This document shows positions 7,745 to 17,491 of a DNA stretch of 51,536 nt, piece after piece. A model generated the notes under the pieces. It was not told the DNA's origin and ran no database searches. It saw only the letters and a program-made list of their open reading frames with translations. Origin of the DNA: an uncultured Prevotellaceae bacterium (lineage in GTDB: Bacteria > Bacteroidota > Bacteroidia > Bacteroidales > Bacteroidaceae); NCBI GenBank assembly GCA_947166305.1, contig CAMVDV010000022.1, positions 1 to 51,536 of the forward strand, in the 5' to 3' direction. Within the stretch, counting starts at the first letter, position 1. The number at the start of each line of letters is the position of its first letter. Position numbers and translations under genes: made by a program.

Positions 7745-10700
7745 TCAGCGGATCACCTGCTTCCTGCCGTCCTTGATGTAGATGCCTTTGAGCGGAGTGC
7801 CTGTCACCTTGCGACCGGAGAGGTCGTAGATGCCGCCGAAAGGCTTTTGTTCCACATTCTGCAAGGCTGGGGCGATGCCGGTGGGATCCACTTGAGGTTC
7901 GAGCGATTCGAGCGTCACGCCCTCCAACTTGAAGGCGTTGATGCCGAAACTGCTCTGCCCCGTCAGGTTGACGATGATGCCGAGCGAGACCTCAGTCTTT
8001 TCGGTCAGCGTGAAACTGATGCTTCCGTCCACAAGCATTGCCCAGGCCAAAGCCTTCTCTTCGCACTCGGCGTCGCTCACCATCGTGCTGCCCTCGCAGG
8101 CCACGATGCGGCTCGACTGCATGTCGTCCACGTCGCCCGGCGTGATGCTGAAGCGATACTTGCCTGCAGGAAGCGTGACCGGCTGCCAGAGATGATAGTC
8201 GAGCAGAGGCGTGGCAAAGCCGCTCCACTGTGTCTCGAACTGGATGTCGCCGTGATGAGCCGTGTCGATGTGAGCGCCCGTGGTGATGTTGCCCGAGACA
8301 ATGGAATTGGCATCGCGCCAACGGGAACGGGTCGTGCGCATGGCAAGCTTGAGGAAACGGCTGCTGTTGCTGGGGTTGACAGTGCCGGAAGCCGTCGTGA
8401 AGGGATTCTTGTAGTTGGTCAGGTAGAGAGAGGTAATGTCGCCGTGCATGATAGCCTCCGTGTCGAGCGTGAAGACGCCGATGGCCGAGTTCCAGGCATC
8501 ACCGTCGGGTCCGAAGCCGATGCGCGCCGCGTTGCAGCCATTCGCCGTGCGGTCGAGCACATCGCCGCCGCTCTGGTTGAAGTCATAGTAGAGCATCAGG
8601 CCATCGTCGGCTTGCGCTTGTGCCACATCGTCGATGTGACTGTTGGCATAGGCCTTTATCTTGTCGGCAGAGAGCAGGCTTCCCCAGAGGCGGACCTCGT
8701 CGATTTGTCCCTTAAAGCCGTCGTCTGCGCCCATCGTGACAGTGCCCAGGAGCGGGAAACGCGTGGCGAGGCGGGTGGAAGCCGCGTTCACGAGCAGTCC
8801 GTCGCGGTAGAATTTGACGCTGCCCGAACTGAAGGTCACGGCATAATGGTGCCACTCGTCGGTGATAATGTAGTTCTCCTCCGACTGGGCCGTCCTTGTC
8901 CCCAACTTGACACTCAGCACCCCGTTGTTGTCAACGGACGTGGAGAAGTCGCCCTCCGAAGAAGCGAGGCACACGCTGCCCTGCAGTCTTGCCGGCTGCA
9001 TCCACCACTCCAGGGTGAGGGTCTTGCTTTCCTCAGCATACGGACACTGCAGCTCGAGGCGTTCCGAGCCAGTGAAGTTGAGGCAGGAGAGCGGGTCGTC
9101 GTTGCTGACGATGAGGTAGCGAGGCTGCGTCAGGGCGTGTTCCCCGAGGTCGTTTGCCACGGCGAGGCTGACATCATAGATGCCCGGTGCGGTGGGAACG
9201 ACGAAGGGCGACTGGCCGTCGACCGTTAGTACACGGCTGCCATTGTTCAGTTCCCAATGCCACGAGGCAGGGCTGTAGCGGCTCTCATCAATGAGCTGAA
9301 TGGCATCGCCGAGCATGATGGCATTCCGCGAAACGTCGAATCGGGCGTTGGGAGCCGAAGCCTTCACGGTCACATCCTTCGTCACGCTGCTCGTGCCGTA
9401 AGGGTTCGTTGCCGTCAAGGTCACAGGGAAAGTGCCAATCTGGGGATAAAGTGCAGTGGCATTGGTGCCGCCCAGTTGCTCCACCTCTGCTCCCGGGAGG
9501 CTCCAAAGGAAGGTGCAGCCTGAGCCTTCGCTACGGTTCACGAAGCTGAAGCGGTCGCCTGCCGGCAGGGTATCGCAGAGCACGTCGAAGGCAGCCACGG
9601 GCGCTTCGCCCTCTACGACCTCTACCTGTGTGTCGGCAGAGAGTGTCGTGCCGTCGGCAAAGCGTGCCTCGCAGGTCACAACGTAAGTGCCTGCCTCGGG
9701 AAAGGTGAAGGCCGGGCTCATGCCATGCAGGGCAGGCATGGAGGAATCGGCCACGGTCCATGTCCAATCGACCGCGCTTAGCAGCGAATTGGCAGTGAGC
9801 CGGAAGGGGATGCCTGCAAGATGCGGGCCGGAAGAGGCTTCGTCCTGAATGCTGAGCGTAGGCGTCGGCTGCACACCATCCATGGGTGTCGCGCTCTCCA
9901 CGACTTGGCAGGCAGCCGCATTCGTGAAGGTTGCGTGCTTACCGCTGACGCATTCCAGCAGCCGCGTCTCGCCGTTCACCTCGATAGTCTCCATCGGGAC
10001 ATAGATCATGAGGTCGGGTTGCAGCGCAGGGGCAGCGATGTGGACGTACATATTTTTCCTGATTTCTACCACAGAGCGTGCCGTTCGCCACACACGAATC
10101 TCGTCGAGTCCGCCTTTCCACCATTGGTTGGTGCCGGTATTGCCGAAGCGTAGGTCGCCAAAGGCAGTGAGTCCGGAGAAAGTGGTGGAGGTGATGGACC
10201 CTCGGCGAACGCCGTTGACGTAGAGAGTGAGCACGTTTCCGTTGATGACGATGGCGATGTGGTTCCACCTGCCAGTGGTGGAGAGCACTCCGGAAACGTC
10301 GAGGCGGTCGGAGCCTCCGCTGTCCCAGCCCACGGAGATGGCTCCGCTGCTGTTATTGTGGAAGAGGAACTTGCCCCAGCCCGGTCCTACCTGGTGGGAA
10401 TAGTTGACGTTCTGGTCGCTACGCATCCAGAATTCTATCGTGGCCTTACTGAGAAGTTCGGAGACAGCCTGGGGGATGACGATGCCACTCTCGTTGATTT
10501 CGAGCACTTTGTTGCCGTCGTGCTGGAGCGTCTGCAAGACGACGGGGTTGGACGGAGCGGACTCTTGTCCGTACTGTCCTGCTTGATAGACGGCTCTGAC
10601 GGTGAAGGTTCCTGTGGACTCGAGGGAGGGTGTGAAGAAAGTCCTGTCGGCCGGCAGCTGTGCGGCAAGCGATGTTCCCTCGTAGACGTGGTAGCCTGTG

Positions 10701-12259
10701 AGCTGAAGGCTGGAGGATTGCGGAGCCGTCCAAGTGAGCACGCCGTCGGCGAGGCTGAGGTTGGTGGGAGGATAGAGTTGCTCGCCGGGCACAACGACAC
10801 TGATGATGGTCTCGCGTCCGCGGTTCCTGATGTCAACGTCCTTCTGCCCGAACGGTATCTCGATGCCGTCGTTCTCCACCTCATAGTTGATGATGGAGGC
10901 GCCATAGATGTGGCCTGTGCCGATGGCATTAGGGGCGGTCTTGACGATGAAGAAGTATTTGAGGGGCTTGGTGCGGTCCACGGAGAAGGTAAGGTCGGTG
11001 AGGTCGTAGCCGAACTCCATGGGTTCGCTGTGGATGCCGTCCACCCATCGTCCGAGCATGGGCACCTCCGGGGCCGGACTGGCACCGAGGGTGTTGCCTG
11101 CGAAGCGGAAGTGTTCCATGGGAATGACCTTCTCCGGCCGCGCAGCGCTGAGGTTTTCGGCCACACCCACCGAGAGGAGGAGCTCACTGCGGTGCGTATA
11201 GTCCATGAGAATCTTGATGGTGCGCAGTGGTCGGTACGCTTTGCGGATGACGTAGGCGCCGGGGGTCCAGGGCCAAGTGTCAGTGCCCACGGCATAACTG
11301 TACTTGTATGGGCAGAAGATGAAGCCTTTGTTCTCCCATCCGTCGCCCCACGAATTGGCGATGAGCCATGCTCCCACCTCGTCCTCGTCCGCTTCGCCCA
11401 CGATGCCATCGCCGTCGAGGTCGAACTCGATGCGGTCGTCGTAGCCGCAGACGGTGAGTGCGTGGTTGAAGGTATCGCCCCACGCCTTGACGTACTTCAT
11501 GCCTGCCACCCTGGCCTCGCGGTTGGCGGCTGTGGCGGGAATGACGGCGGAGGTGGGTCCGGCAGCCACGCCTATGCCGGCCACGCCGCCGCTGTGCATC
11601 GCGTCGTCGCCGCAGTGATTGTAGAGCCACTCCTTGAGTTGCTGTCGGCCCTCGGGGGTGTTGGTGGCGGGAAAGCCGAAGTCGTAGGCCACACGGTTGA
11701 ACATTGCGCTGTACCACTTGTCGTATCCTTGCATCCAGCCATAGTCTGGGTCGTCGTGAGTCTGCGGCCCGAAGAGCCGGCTGAAGGTGCGTCCGCCGTA
11801 GGTGGGCACGTTGGGGATGCCGTTGCCCTTGGCCATCCCCTCGGTGTTGCTGGTCTGATAGGCCATGAGCCAAGTGAAGTGGGAGGGATACTGGTTCTCC
11901 GGGAGCGAGGCATCGGCATCGCGATAGCTGTTTATCTCATGGGTGAACTGGTAGCCGATGCCTGCGGCCGAGCCGCACGAGCCGCCGCTCTGGTTGAAGA
12001 TGGGCGGGAAGTATTTGTCCTGACCGTTGTAGACGAACGGGGGAAGCACGGCCTTTGCCTTGGCACGGGCCGATTTGCGCCGGGCGGAAATCTCGTCGGG
12101 CAACCGGCCAGGGCTTGCTTCGTACTTGAGATTGGGAAAGACACTGCGGTCTATCTTCACTACCTTGCCGTCGGGCAACGTGTAGTCTTCTATCTGAGCC
12201 ACTGCGCCAAGCACCGGCACGAGGCTGGCTGCGAGGAGCAAACGTCTGAGGTTCTTCAT
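7745..12259 (-). CDS. Exported papain-like (C1A) cysteine peptidase with Fn3, LamG and PKD modules
   Basis: The 1504-residue protein begins with a signal peptide (MKNLRRLLLAASLV...AVAQ). The papain-like domain spans about 75-345, with Gln90 and Cys95 in FNQSGGSCGSAAG, His266 in FNHALTVCGYDD and Asn302 in WLIANSWGDGW. Between His and Asn lies an acidic EF-hand-like loop, DLDGDGIVGEAD (280-291). After a linker come an Fn3-like domain (about 500-590), a LamG-like domain (about 600-760), PKD-like repeats (about 800-1040) and a second LamG (about 1060-1220). The C-terminus has the YDLSGRK...KGIYIKDGRK tail shared with neighbours, a probable sorting signal. A surface protease binding glycans or host protein is inferred; the substrate is unknown. 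Confidence 0.87.
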   Translation of the reverse strand: MKNLRRLLLAASLVPVLGAVAQIEDYTLPDGKVVKIDRSVFPNLKYEASPGRLPDEISARRKSARAKAKAVLPPFVYNGQDKYFPPIFNQSGGSCGSAAGIGYQFTHEINSYRDADASLPENQYPSHFTWLMAYQTSNTEGMAKGNGIPNVPTYGGRTFSRLFGPQTHDDPDYGWMQGYDKWYSAMFNRVAYDFGFPATNTPEGRQQLKEWLYNHCGDDAMHSGGVAGIGVAAGPTSAVIPATAANREARVAGMKYVKAWGDTFNHALTVCGYDDRIEFDLDGDGIVGEADEDEVGAWLIANSWGDGWENKGFIFCPYKYSYAVGTDTWPWTPGAYVIRKAYRPLRTIKILMDYTHRSELLLSVGVAENLSAARPEKVIPMEHFRFAGNTLGASPAPEVPMLGRWVDGIHSEPMEFGYDLTDLTFSVDRTKPLKYFFIVKTAPNAIGTGHIYGASIINYEVENDGIEIPFGQKDVDIRNRGRETIISVVVPGEQLYPPTNLSLADGVLTWTAPQSSSLQLTGYHVYEGTSLAAQLPADRTFFTPSLESTGTFTVRAVYQAGQYGQESAPSNPVVLQTLQHDGNKVLEINESGIVIPQAVSELLSKATIEFWMRSDQNVNYSHQVGPGWGKFLFHNNSSGAISVGWDSGGSDRLDVSGVLSTTGRWNHIAIVINGNVLTLYVNGVRRGSITSTTFSGLTAFGDLRFGNTGTNQWWKGGLDEIRVWRTARSVVEIRKNMYVHIAAPALQPDLMIYVPMETIEVNGETRLLECVSGKHATFTNAAACQVVESATPMDGVQPTPTLSIQDEASSGPHLAGIPFRLTANSLLSAVDWTWTVADSSMPALHGMSPAFTFPEAGTYVVTCEARFADGTTLSADTQVEVVEGEAPVAAFDVLCDTLPAGDRFSFVNRSEGSGCTFLWSLPGAEVEQLGGTNATALYPQIGTFPVTLTATNPYGTSSVTKDVTVKASAPNARFDVSRNAIMLGDAIQLIDESRYSPASWHWELNNGSRVLTVDGQSPFVVPTAPGIYDVSLAVANDLGEHALTQPRYLIVSNDDPLSCLNFTGSERLELQCPYAEESKTLTLEWWMQPARLQGSVCLASSEGDFSTSVDNNGVLSVKLGTRTAQSEENYIITDEWHHYAVTFSSGSVKFYRDGLLVNAASTRLATRFPLLGTVTMGADDGFKGQIDEVRLWGSLLSADKIKAYANSHIDDVAQAQADDGLMLYYDFNQSGGDVLDRTANGCNAARIGFGPDGDAWNSAIGVFTLDTEAIMHGDITSLYLTNYKNPFTTASGTVNPSNSSRFLKLAMRTTRSRWRDANSIVSGNITTGAHIDTAHHGDIQFETQWSGFATPLLDYHLWQPVTLPAGKYRFSITPGDVDDMQSSRIVACEGSTMVSDAECEEKALAWAMLVDGSISFTLTEKTEVSLGIIVNLTGQSSFGINAFKLEGVTLESLEPQVDPTGIAPALQNVEQKPFGGIYDLSGRKVTGTPLKGIYIKDGRKQVIR

Positions 12260-12491
12260 CTGTAGTTAAGGTTTTAGTTGTGCGGGCAGAAGTGTTCTGC
12301 TCCATAGTCTGTTTGTCGGCCAGCGGAAGGGCGTTCCCTTCTGCCAGGAACCCTGCGCCCTTGCCGGCACATCCCTGTGCGGTTGCTGCCCAAACCCTGT
12401 TGGCATATTCAGCAACCCACGGCCGCGCCAGCGGCAAGGCCCGAGGGAGAGGCGGCAGGAAGCAGGCCGATGTCCTGTAGGAATAATAAAA

Positions 12492-12535
12492 AAAGGAGGA
12501 AGCTCCCGGGACTTTTCCGGAAAGCTCCCTCCTTT
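12492..12535 (-). terminator. Rho-independent terminator after the discoidin-domain protein
   Basis: On the minus strand AAAGGAGGGAGCTTTCC pairs with GGGAGCTTCCTCCTTT around a short loop and runs into seven consecutive T. It starts 16 bp after the stop codon at 12551. The rest of the 291-bp gap (12260-12491) is GC-rich with no gene or repeat that I recognise. Confidence 0.85.
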
Positions 12536-12550
12536 GATAGGAAGAATGGT

Positions 12551-15500
12551 TTACTTCACGAGCACCTTCACCCCGTTGAGGATGTACATACCCTTGCCCA
12601 AAGTCTTCAGGCTGGAGAGCGTTGCATCGGTGCGGAGCAGTTTGCCGTCCACGCTATAGACGTTGCCGCGCTGGCTGACCTTCTCGATGGCGGCAGGAAT
12701 CGTCTGCACGCCGTCGGCCATCTCAGCAGAGCTGCCCAGGAAGATAGCGAAGTCGTAGCTCTCCTCGCTGGCGTCGAATGCAGGACAGATGTCGAGGTCG
12801 AGGTAAACGCAAGGACCCGAGATGTAGTAGCCGGAAGAGGCCGACGGGTTGATGTCCTGGATTTCCTTGTTCATCAGCGTGGCTGCGCTCCTTGCATAGT
12901 TGCGGGTGAAGTAGATCTCACGCGGCAGGAGCGTATGGTTGCCAATGCTTGCCACAAGACCGTTGATGGTGTCGCCCTTCTCGACGAACTCCGGCGTGCC
13001 GGACTGAGAGAAGAGCATCGGCTCAACGTAGTCGTCTTCGGCATCATAGTTCAGCGTGTCCTCGAAGATATAAATGACGGGCTCGCCGGCAGGGAAGGTG
13101 TCGATGGTCTTCAGAGCCAGGAAGTCGCCCTCGGAAGTATGGAGGCGTCCGAGAGAACTGTAGGCCACGCCCTCGTTCTCGGCAGCAGGAGTGATGGTCA
13201 TCATACTGGTCCAGGCATTGATAGCACCGGGCTTGATGTCCCTGTAGAACTCGAAGCTGGCGGGAGCGGCATACTCCTCTTCGGCCTCGCAAATGGCGAG
13301 AGCAGAGTTGGAGTAGGCATCTGTGACATTCCATGTGCAGAGTCTGCGGTTAGTCTCGCCGACGTGCAGGTAAGAGCAGTCCGTGCCGTTGATGTTCACG
13401 CCGTGCAGGAGGCTCCTGCTGTAACCGGGAGTAGAATAGGTGAAGAACGTGGGAACGAGCTGTGTGAACACGTCGTTGGTGTTAGCCTCCTTAGCATTCA
13501 CGAACAGACCCGTAGCCTTGTTCTGGATGGCATACTGAGGAGCAGCCTTATCCTTGCCGATGGGCAGCACTTCCTTGCCTTCTGCCAGATTGAACTCCGA
13601 GCGATAAGTCCTGTAAGCATCGATTGCCGCAGCAACATCCTCGGCCTGTGCATTCAGCAGGAGAACCTTGTTGGCAGCATCATAAGCCTGCTCGAGAGCC
13701 TTACCGCTTGCGCTCAGCTCATTGTTGGGAGTGAGAGGATAGATCTGGAACTCGGCAGCGTGGAAGTAAGTCCACAGCTTGTTGTACTCGTCGGCACTGG
13801 TCGGCTCTGCGAAGGGGTCGAACTCCGTGTTGCCACCGCCGTCCGTTCCGTATCTGTTGGTGAGGATGAAGCGCAGATAGCTGTAGCTTCCGCCAAGGTT
13901 GACAGGCAGGCTGGTGACAGACTCGTTCTGGTTGGTGAACGGAGTCTCAAGGTATCCGACGTTCGTCCAAGTCTCTGCGTCGTTACTGCCCAAGATATAC
14001 ATGCGGACAATGTGGCCGTTCGTAGCATTCTGGCGGCGCGTCATGTCCACCTGGATGTAGCCCGATACGGGTTCGTTCAGTGCAACCTGAATGTAGCCCG
14101 GAGCGATGGTTTTCTTATGGTAGTCGCTGTGCCAATAAGTGTTGATGCTTCCGTCGATAAGGTACTCGATGTGCAGACCTTCGCTCGAGTCGCTTGCGTT
14201 GCTCGAAAGCTGAGATGCGTCGGTAATCAGCTTCTCGCCTCTCGTGTAGGTCTGGCTCATGTCGAGGGCAAGCTGCATGTTTTCCTTCACACCCTTGAAG
14301 AGAGAAACGTTATCGGCTTCCACTTGCGGACGCTCCACGAAGCGGAACATGCTGGTAGCCTTGTCCTCGATGGCATCATCCTCCATGAAGAAGAGGCGGG
14401 AACCTTCGCGGATGTCCTCATAAGCGAGCGTCTCGATGTGGTTAATCTTAATGGAATCGCCCTGATCGTTGAAGCCATCTTCAGAAACCTCCTTGCCCGA
14501 GACAGCAAATGTGCCGTAGAGAGTAGCCTGATCCTCGCGCAGAGAAGTCTTGTCGACACCGGCCTTGCTGAATTCATAAGCGTCGTACATCTCCTCGGTC
14601 GGCACCATGAAGCGATACCACTTGTCGGTCTGGATGACATTGGCCTTCTCCATGACACTCTGCTTCATGGCCTTGAGCATGACAGCATACTTGTGGTTCT
14701 GTGCAGCCGTGTAGCGTCCGGCCTTATCGTAAGCCTCTATCTCGGCATACAGCTCGTCGTAGTCGGAGGCAATCTCTGTGCTTGCCCACTCACCGGGGTT
14801 GGTTCCCTCCACAACGCTTGCCGTCACATTCTTATATGTAGCGAGGGCGTTACGCAATTCCGTGGGATCGACCATAGCGGCGAGGAAGGCTTTGTAGGCA
14901 GCCTCGAGCTCTTCGTACATTTCGAGGGTGATGTCGGCATCATCCGTCGCAGCGTTGTCTGCATAAACCCTATCCAGTTCCTCAGCAACGTCGCCGAGGA
15001 GAGCGAACTGAGAATTGGGGTTCTCGCGGACAGTGTATATCTGAAGCTCTGCAGCGTGCCAGAAGAAGTTGGACTTGTTAGTGGCCACTACGCGGACATA
15101 CTTGTAGGATGTGGGCGAGAAGAACGGGATGGTGTTCTCCACACTTGCACCCGTCTTGAGCGGCATGACTGTGATTGAATCCCAAGCCTCAGCTTCTGCC
15201 TCAGGATCATTCGAGCCGTATAGCGTGAACTCGTTAGGCCAGTTGCCCGAAGTGGTGTTGCGGTCGCAGATATAAAGCTCGCAGTTGTCCAGCATATCCT
15301 CCATGTCGGAGATCTGAATGTAGTGCGGTTCTGCCGGAGTGTTCTGCCATGCGCTGTGCCAATAAGTATTCTTGTCGCCGTCGATGAGCACACCTGCAGA
15401 GAGATCGCCACCGTCTTTGGAGGTACCAATATCGTTCTGGCTGTGAGGAGAGGACATCTGGCTGGCAGTCTTGATGAGGCCTGTGCGGATGGAGTCCTTT

Positions 15501-17056
15501 GCCGTAACCAGGGCAGCATAGACCTCAGCACGCAGAGCGGCGTTCTGTGCCACAAGGACATCATGGTTCTTGATGATTTCGAAGGCGTCGATGAGTTCCT
15601 GAGCCTCTTCGTCGGAGACATACTCGAGGAACCATTCGCTGGCCCAAGCATCGCTTCGTGTCAGGTCAAAGTCATAGGTTCTTCTCCAGAAGCCCAGTTC
15701 TATTTCTTGGCCAGAGTCTGTTCCGTAGGTTCCCCAGGGAGAGGCATCGTCGTTGACCGAACTGTGGCTCATCTGGTGAACGTAGCGGCCGTTGGGATCT
15801 CTGGGGCTGCGTGCCAGACGAATGGCAAAGCAGTCTCTGTCATCACCGATGCCGTCGGGCTCTACATATTCATATCCTGCATAGTCGAACATGACGTGGA
15901 GTGCCTGACTTTCGTCTTCGGTCAAGATGAGTTTGTTCTCGGGATTGTCGGAAGCGGGACTGATGAAGGTTCCCATGCCTGCGTTCTGAATCATGACGCT
16001 GTCGCCGTGCTGAGTAAGCTTCCAGAGGAAGTTGGCACGATCTCTGTTGAGTGTGCTATAGACAGCCTTGTTGGGATGATTCTTATCGAAGGAGGCAGCG
16101 ATGGCTTTGTCAACGAATCCGCTCGGATCGAACTCAGACTTGTAGCGGTTGTGAGCAATGATGCGATAGTAACCGTCTTGCGGCATCATGTAAGGCACCT
16201 CGCTGTCGAGCACAACTTGATAGAGTGAGTCCATGGCAGAAGCCAATGTGTTGGCATAAGAGAGTGTCGGTGCATCGGGATCGGAGTTGTAGTCGTAGCC
16301 GGGGTCATCGAGGTTGGAGAGGTAGGTTTCCACCTCGTCGAGCATCTCGATGAACTTTTGCCACGTTTCGGCGTCGGTTCTTTCGCCGAACCCTGTGCCG
16401 AGCTTGATGGTATAGCCCTCGGTGTCGCCTGCAGACTCTCCGTACTTTGTCTCAATGCCGTTGAGCACGGTGTGGACTTGTGCAGAGATTGTGGGAACTT
16501 CGAGCGACCAGATGTAGGCAGGATCGTAGCTGTAGGCGGGGACAGGACCGATGTCGTAGGTCCAGAATGTCCGGCCTGCATCTTCCCAACTGCTTTCGCC
16601 GTAGACTGTATTGCAGGAGCGGATGGCAAACTTTCCTTCGTCGTTGAGGAAGAACACTTGCCTTTCCCAGGTGTCACGGTCGTTGCCGTTGGTCGTCTTG
16701 AACACGTTAGAGTTCAGCACAGCCTTGCTGTTGCTGAGGTCAGGGTTAGTGAAGACTGTTCCGGCAGTCGTGTAGATGCGGATGCCGGTGGGCTTGAAGG
16801 CGCCTCCCGTCCTCTTGGTCAGGGTGAAGCAGCCTGCCAGATAGTCGGCGTCGATAAGGTCGCCGGTGCTGGTAACATAATACTTCATGCCATCGTCTTC
16901 CATTGTAATCCAGTAGACGCCGCCGTCCTCGATGGCTGCAAGCGCGGCCTCATACTCTGCATCGGTGGGCGTTGTCTGTGCAAAGGCACCTCCCGACGAC
17001 ATCATTGTTGCCAGTGGGAACAACAACGACATCAACAATAAGTAATGCTTTCTCAT
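12551..17056 (-). CDS. Large exported protein with two F5/8-type C (discoidin) domains
   Basis: The 1501-residue product has a signal peptide ending near GGAFAQ. Two discoidin-like jelly-roll domains are recognisable by LIDGDKNTYWHS (start near 526, ending in HAAELQIYTV near 679) and LIDGSINTYWHS (about 941-1107, ending HAAEFQIYPL). A helical stretch with repeated A-L-A-Y-K patterns lies between them. The N-terminal 500 residues hold RICIN-like segments (YWITMEDDGMKYYVTSTG). The C-terminal tail GNVYSVDGK...KGMYILNGVK resembles the sorting-type tail of neighbouring proteins. No catalytic motif is visible. I infer a cell-surface glycan-binding or adhesin role. It has its own promoter-like element and terminator. 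Confidence 0.75.
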   Translation of the reverse strand: MRKHYLLLMSLLFPLATMMSSGGAFAQTTPTDAEYEAALAAIEDGGVYWITMEDDGMKYYVTSTGDLIDADYLAGCFTLTKRTGGAFKPTGIRIYTTAGTVFTNPDLSNSKAVLNSNVFKTTNGNDRDTWERQVFFLNDEGKFAIRSCNTVYGESSWEDAGRTFWTYDIGPVPAYSYDPAYIWSLEVPTISAQVHTVLNGIETKYGESAGDTEGYTIKLGTGFGERTDAETWQKFIEMLDEVETYLSNLDDPGYDYNSDPDAPTLSYANTLASAMDSLYQVVLDSEVPYMMPQDGYYRIIAHNRYKSEFDPSGFVDKAIAASFDKNHPNKAVYSTLNRDRANFLWKLTQHGDSVMIQNAGMGTFISPASDNPENKLILTEDESQALHVMFDYAGYEYVEPDGIGDDRDCFAIRLARSPRDPNGRYVHQMSHSSVNDDASPWGTYGTDSGQEIELGFWRRTYDFDLTRSDAWASEWFLEYVSDEEAQELIDAFEIIKNHDVLVAQNAALRAEVYAALVTAKDSIRTGLIKTASQMSSPHSQNDIGTSKDGGDLSAGVLIDGDKNTYWHSAWQNTPAEPHYIQISDMEDMLDNCELYICDRNTTSGNWPNEFTLYGSNDPEAEAEAWDSITVMPLKTGASVENTIPFFSPTSYKYVRVVATNKSNFFWHAAELQIYTVRENPNSQFALLGDVAEELDRVYADNAATDDADITLEMYEELEAAYKAFLAAMVDPTELRNALATYKNVTASVVEGTNPGEWASTEIASDYDELYAEIEAYDKAGRYTAAQNHKYAVMLKAMKQSVMEKANVIQTDKWYRFMVPTEEMYDAYEFSKAGVDKTSLREDQATLYGTFAVSGKEVSEDGFNDQGDSIKINHIETLAYEDIREGSRLFFMEDDAIEDKATSMFRFVERPQVEADNVSLFKGVKENMQLALDMSQTYTRGEKLITDASQLSSNASDSSEGLHIEYLIDGSINTYWHSDYHKKTIAPGYIQVALNEPVSGYIQVDMTRRQNATNGHIVRMYILGSNDAETWTNVGYLETPFTNQNESVTSLPVNLGGSYSYLRFILTNRYGTDGGGNTEFDPFAEPTSADEYNKLWTYFHAAEFQIYPLTPNNELSASGKALEQAYDAANKVLLLNAQAEDVAAAIDAYRTYRSEFNLAEGKEVLPIGKDKAAPQYAIQNKATGLFVNAKEANTNDVFTQLVPTFFTYSTPGYSRSLLHGVNINGTDCSYLHVGETNRRLCTWNVTDAYSNSALAICEAEEEYAAPASFEFYRDIKPGAINAWTSMMTITPAAENEGVAYSSLGRLHTSEGDFLALKTIDTFPAGEPVIYIFEDTLNYDAEDDYVEPMLFSQSGTPEFVEKGDTINGLVASIGNHTLLPREIYFTRNYARSAATLMNKEIQDINPSASSGYYISGPCVYLDLDICPAFDASEESYDFAIFLGSSAEMADGVQTIPAAIEKVSQRGNVYSVDGKLLRTDATLSSLKTLGKGMYILNGVKVLVK

Positions 17057-17134
17057 TGCAGTAAAGTTTTAGAGTTAGTTTTGTTAGTTAATAATAAAGG
17101 TTAATATAGCTATTGATATATACGCTTTGATGCA

Positions 17135-17142
17135 CAAAAATA
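17135..17142 (-). promoter_or_regulatory. Candidate -7 element for the 12551-17056 gene
   Basis: TATTTTTG on the minus strand fits TAnnTTTG, about 80 bp upstream of the start codon in an AT-rich region. No TTTG at the right -33 spacing was found, so support is moderate. Confidence 0.45.
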
Positions 17143-17253
17143 ACATTTATTCCCATACGAACTTACATATTTATAACAAAACCTTCTATCTTTTAGTTTT
17201 TTTTAACATCCTAACAAGGGAAATGCCTCTCGAAGCAAAGAATTGAGGCACGG

Positions 17254-17286
17254 ATATACCTTATATATATTATATACGCGCGCGAG
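17254..17286. repeat. TATATA/CGCGCG bipartite motif, copy 1
   Basis: ACCTTATATATATTATATA is followed at once by CGCGCGCGAGG. A near copy (ACCTTATATATATATATA then ACGCGCGAGCGCGCG) is at 45029-45062. Both lie downstream of a minus-strand gene and beside a family A 22-bp array. The abrupt AT to GC switch is unusual. Confidence 0.6.
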
Positions 17287-17402
17287 GAAGAAGGCATTTG
17301 TCGGAAGGTGCATCGCCGAAGGCTGGGAGCTGCCGGGGCTGTGGAAACGGCACCGCCGCAAGCAGGGATGTGAAAGCCTTGCTTGCGGCGGAGAAAATCT
17401 GA

Positions 17403-17490
17403 AACTCAGGCTGAGGGGATTGACATCGCAGGCTGCGGAGATTGGCATCGCAGGCTGAGGGGATTGGCATCGCAGGCTGCGGGGATTGCG
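17403..17490. repeat. 22-bp tandem array, family A, copy 3 (four units)
   Basis: Units at 17403, 17425, 17447 and 17469 read ATCGCAGGCTGCGG followed by AGATTGGC or variants. The array ends one base before the stop codon of the CotH gene. The remaining 17057-17402 holds the promoter candidate and the TATATA/CGCGCG motif but no gene. Confidence 0.82.
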
Positions 17491-17491
17491 G

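Noticed and set aside
10259..12265. 668-residue plus-strand ORF inside the peptidase gene
   Set aside because: It is antisense to the papain-like domain and has low-complexity composition and no recognisable motif.
12377..15178. 933-residue plus-strand ORF
   Set aside because: Antisense to the discoidin-domain protein and begins in the intergenic terminator region.
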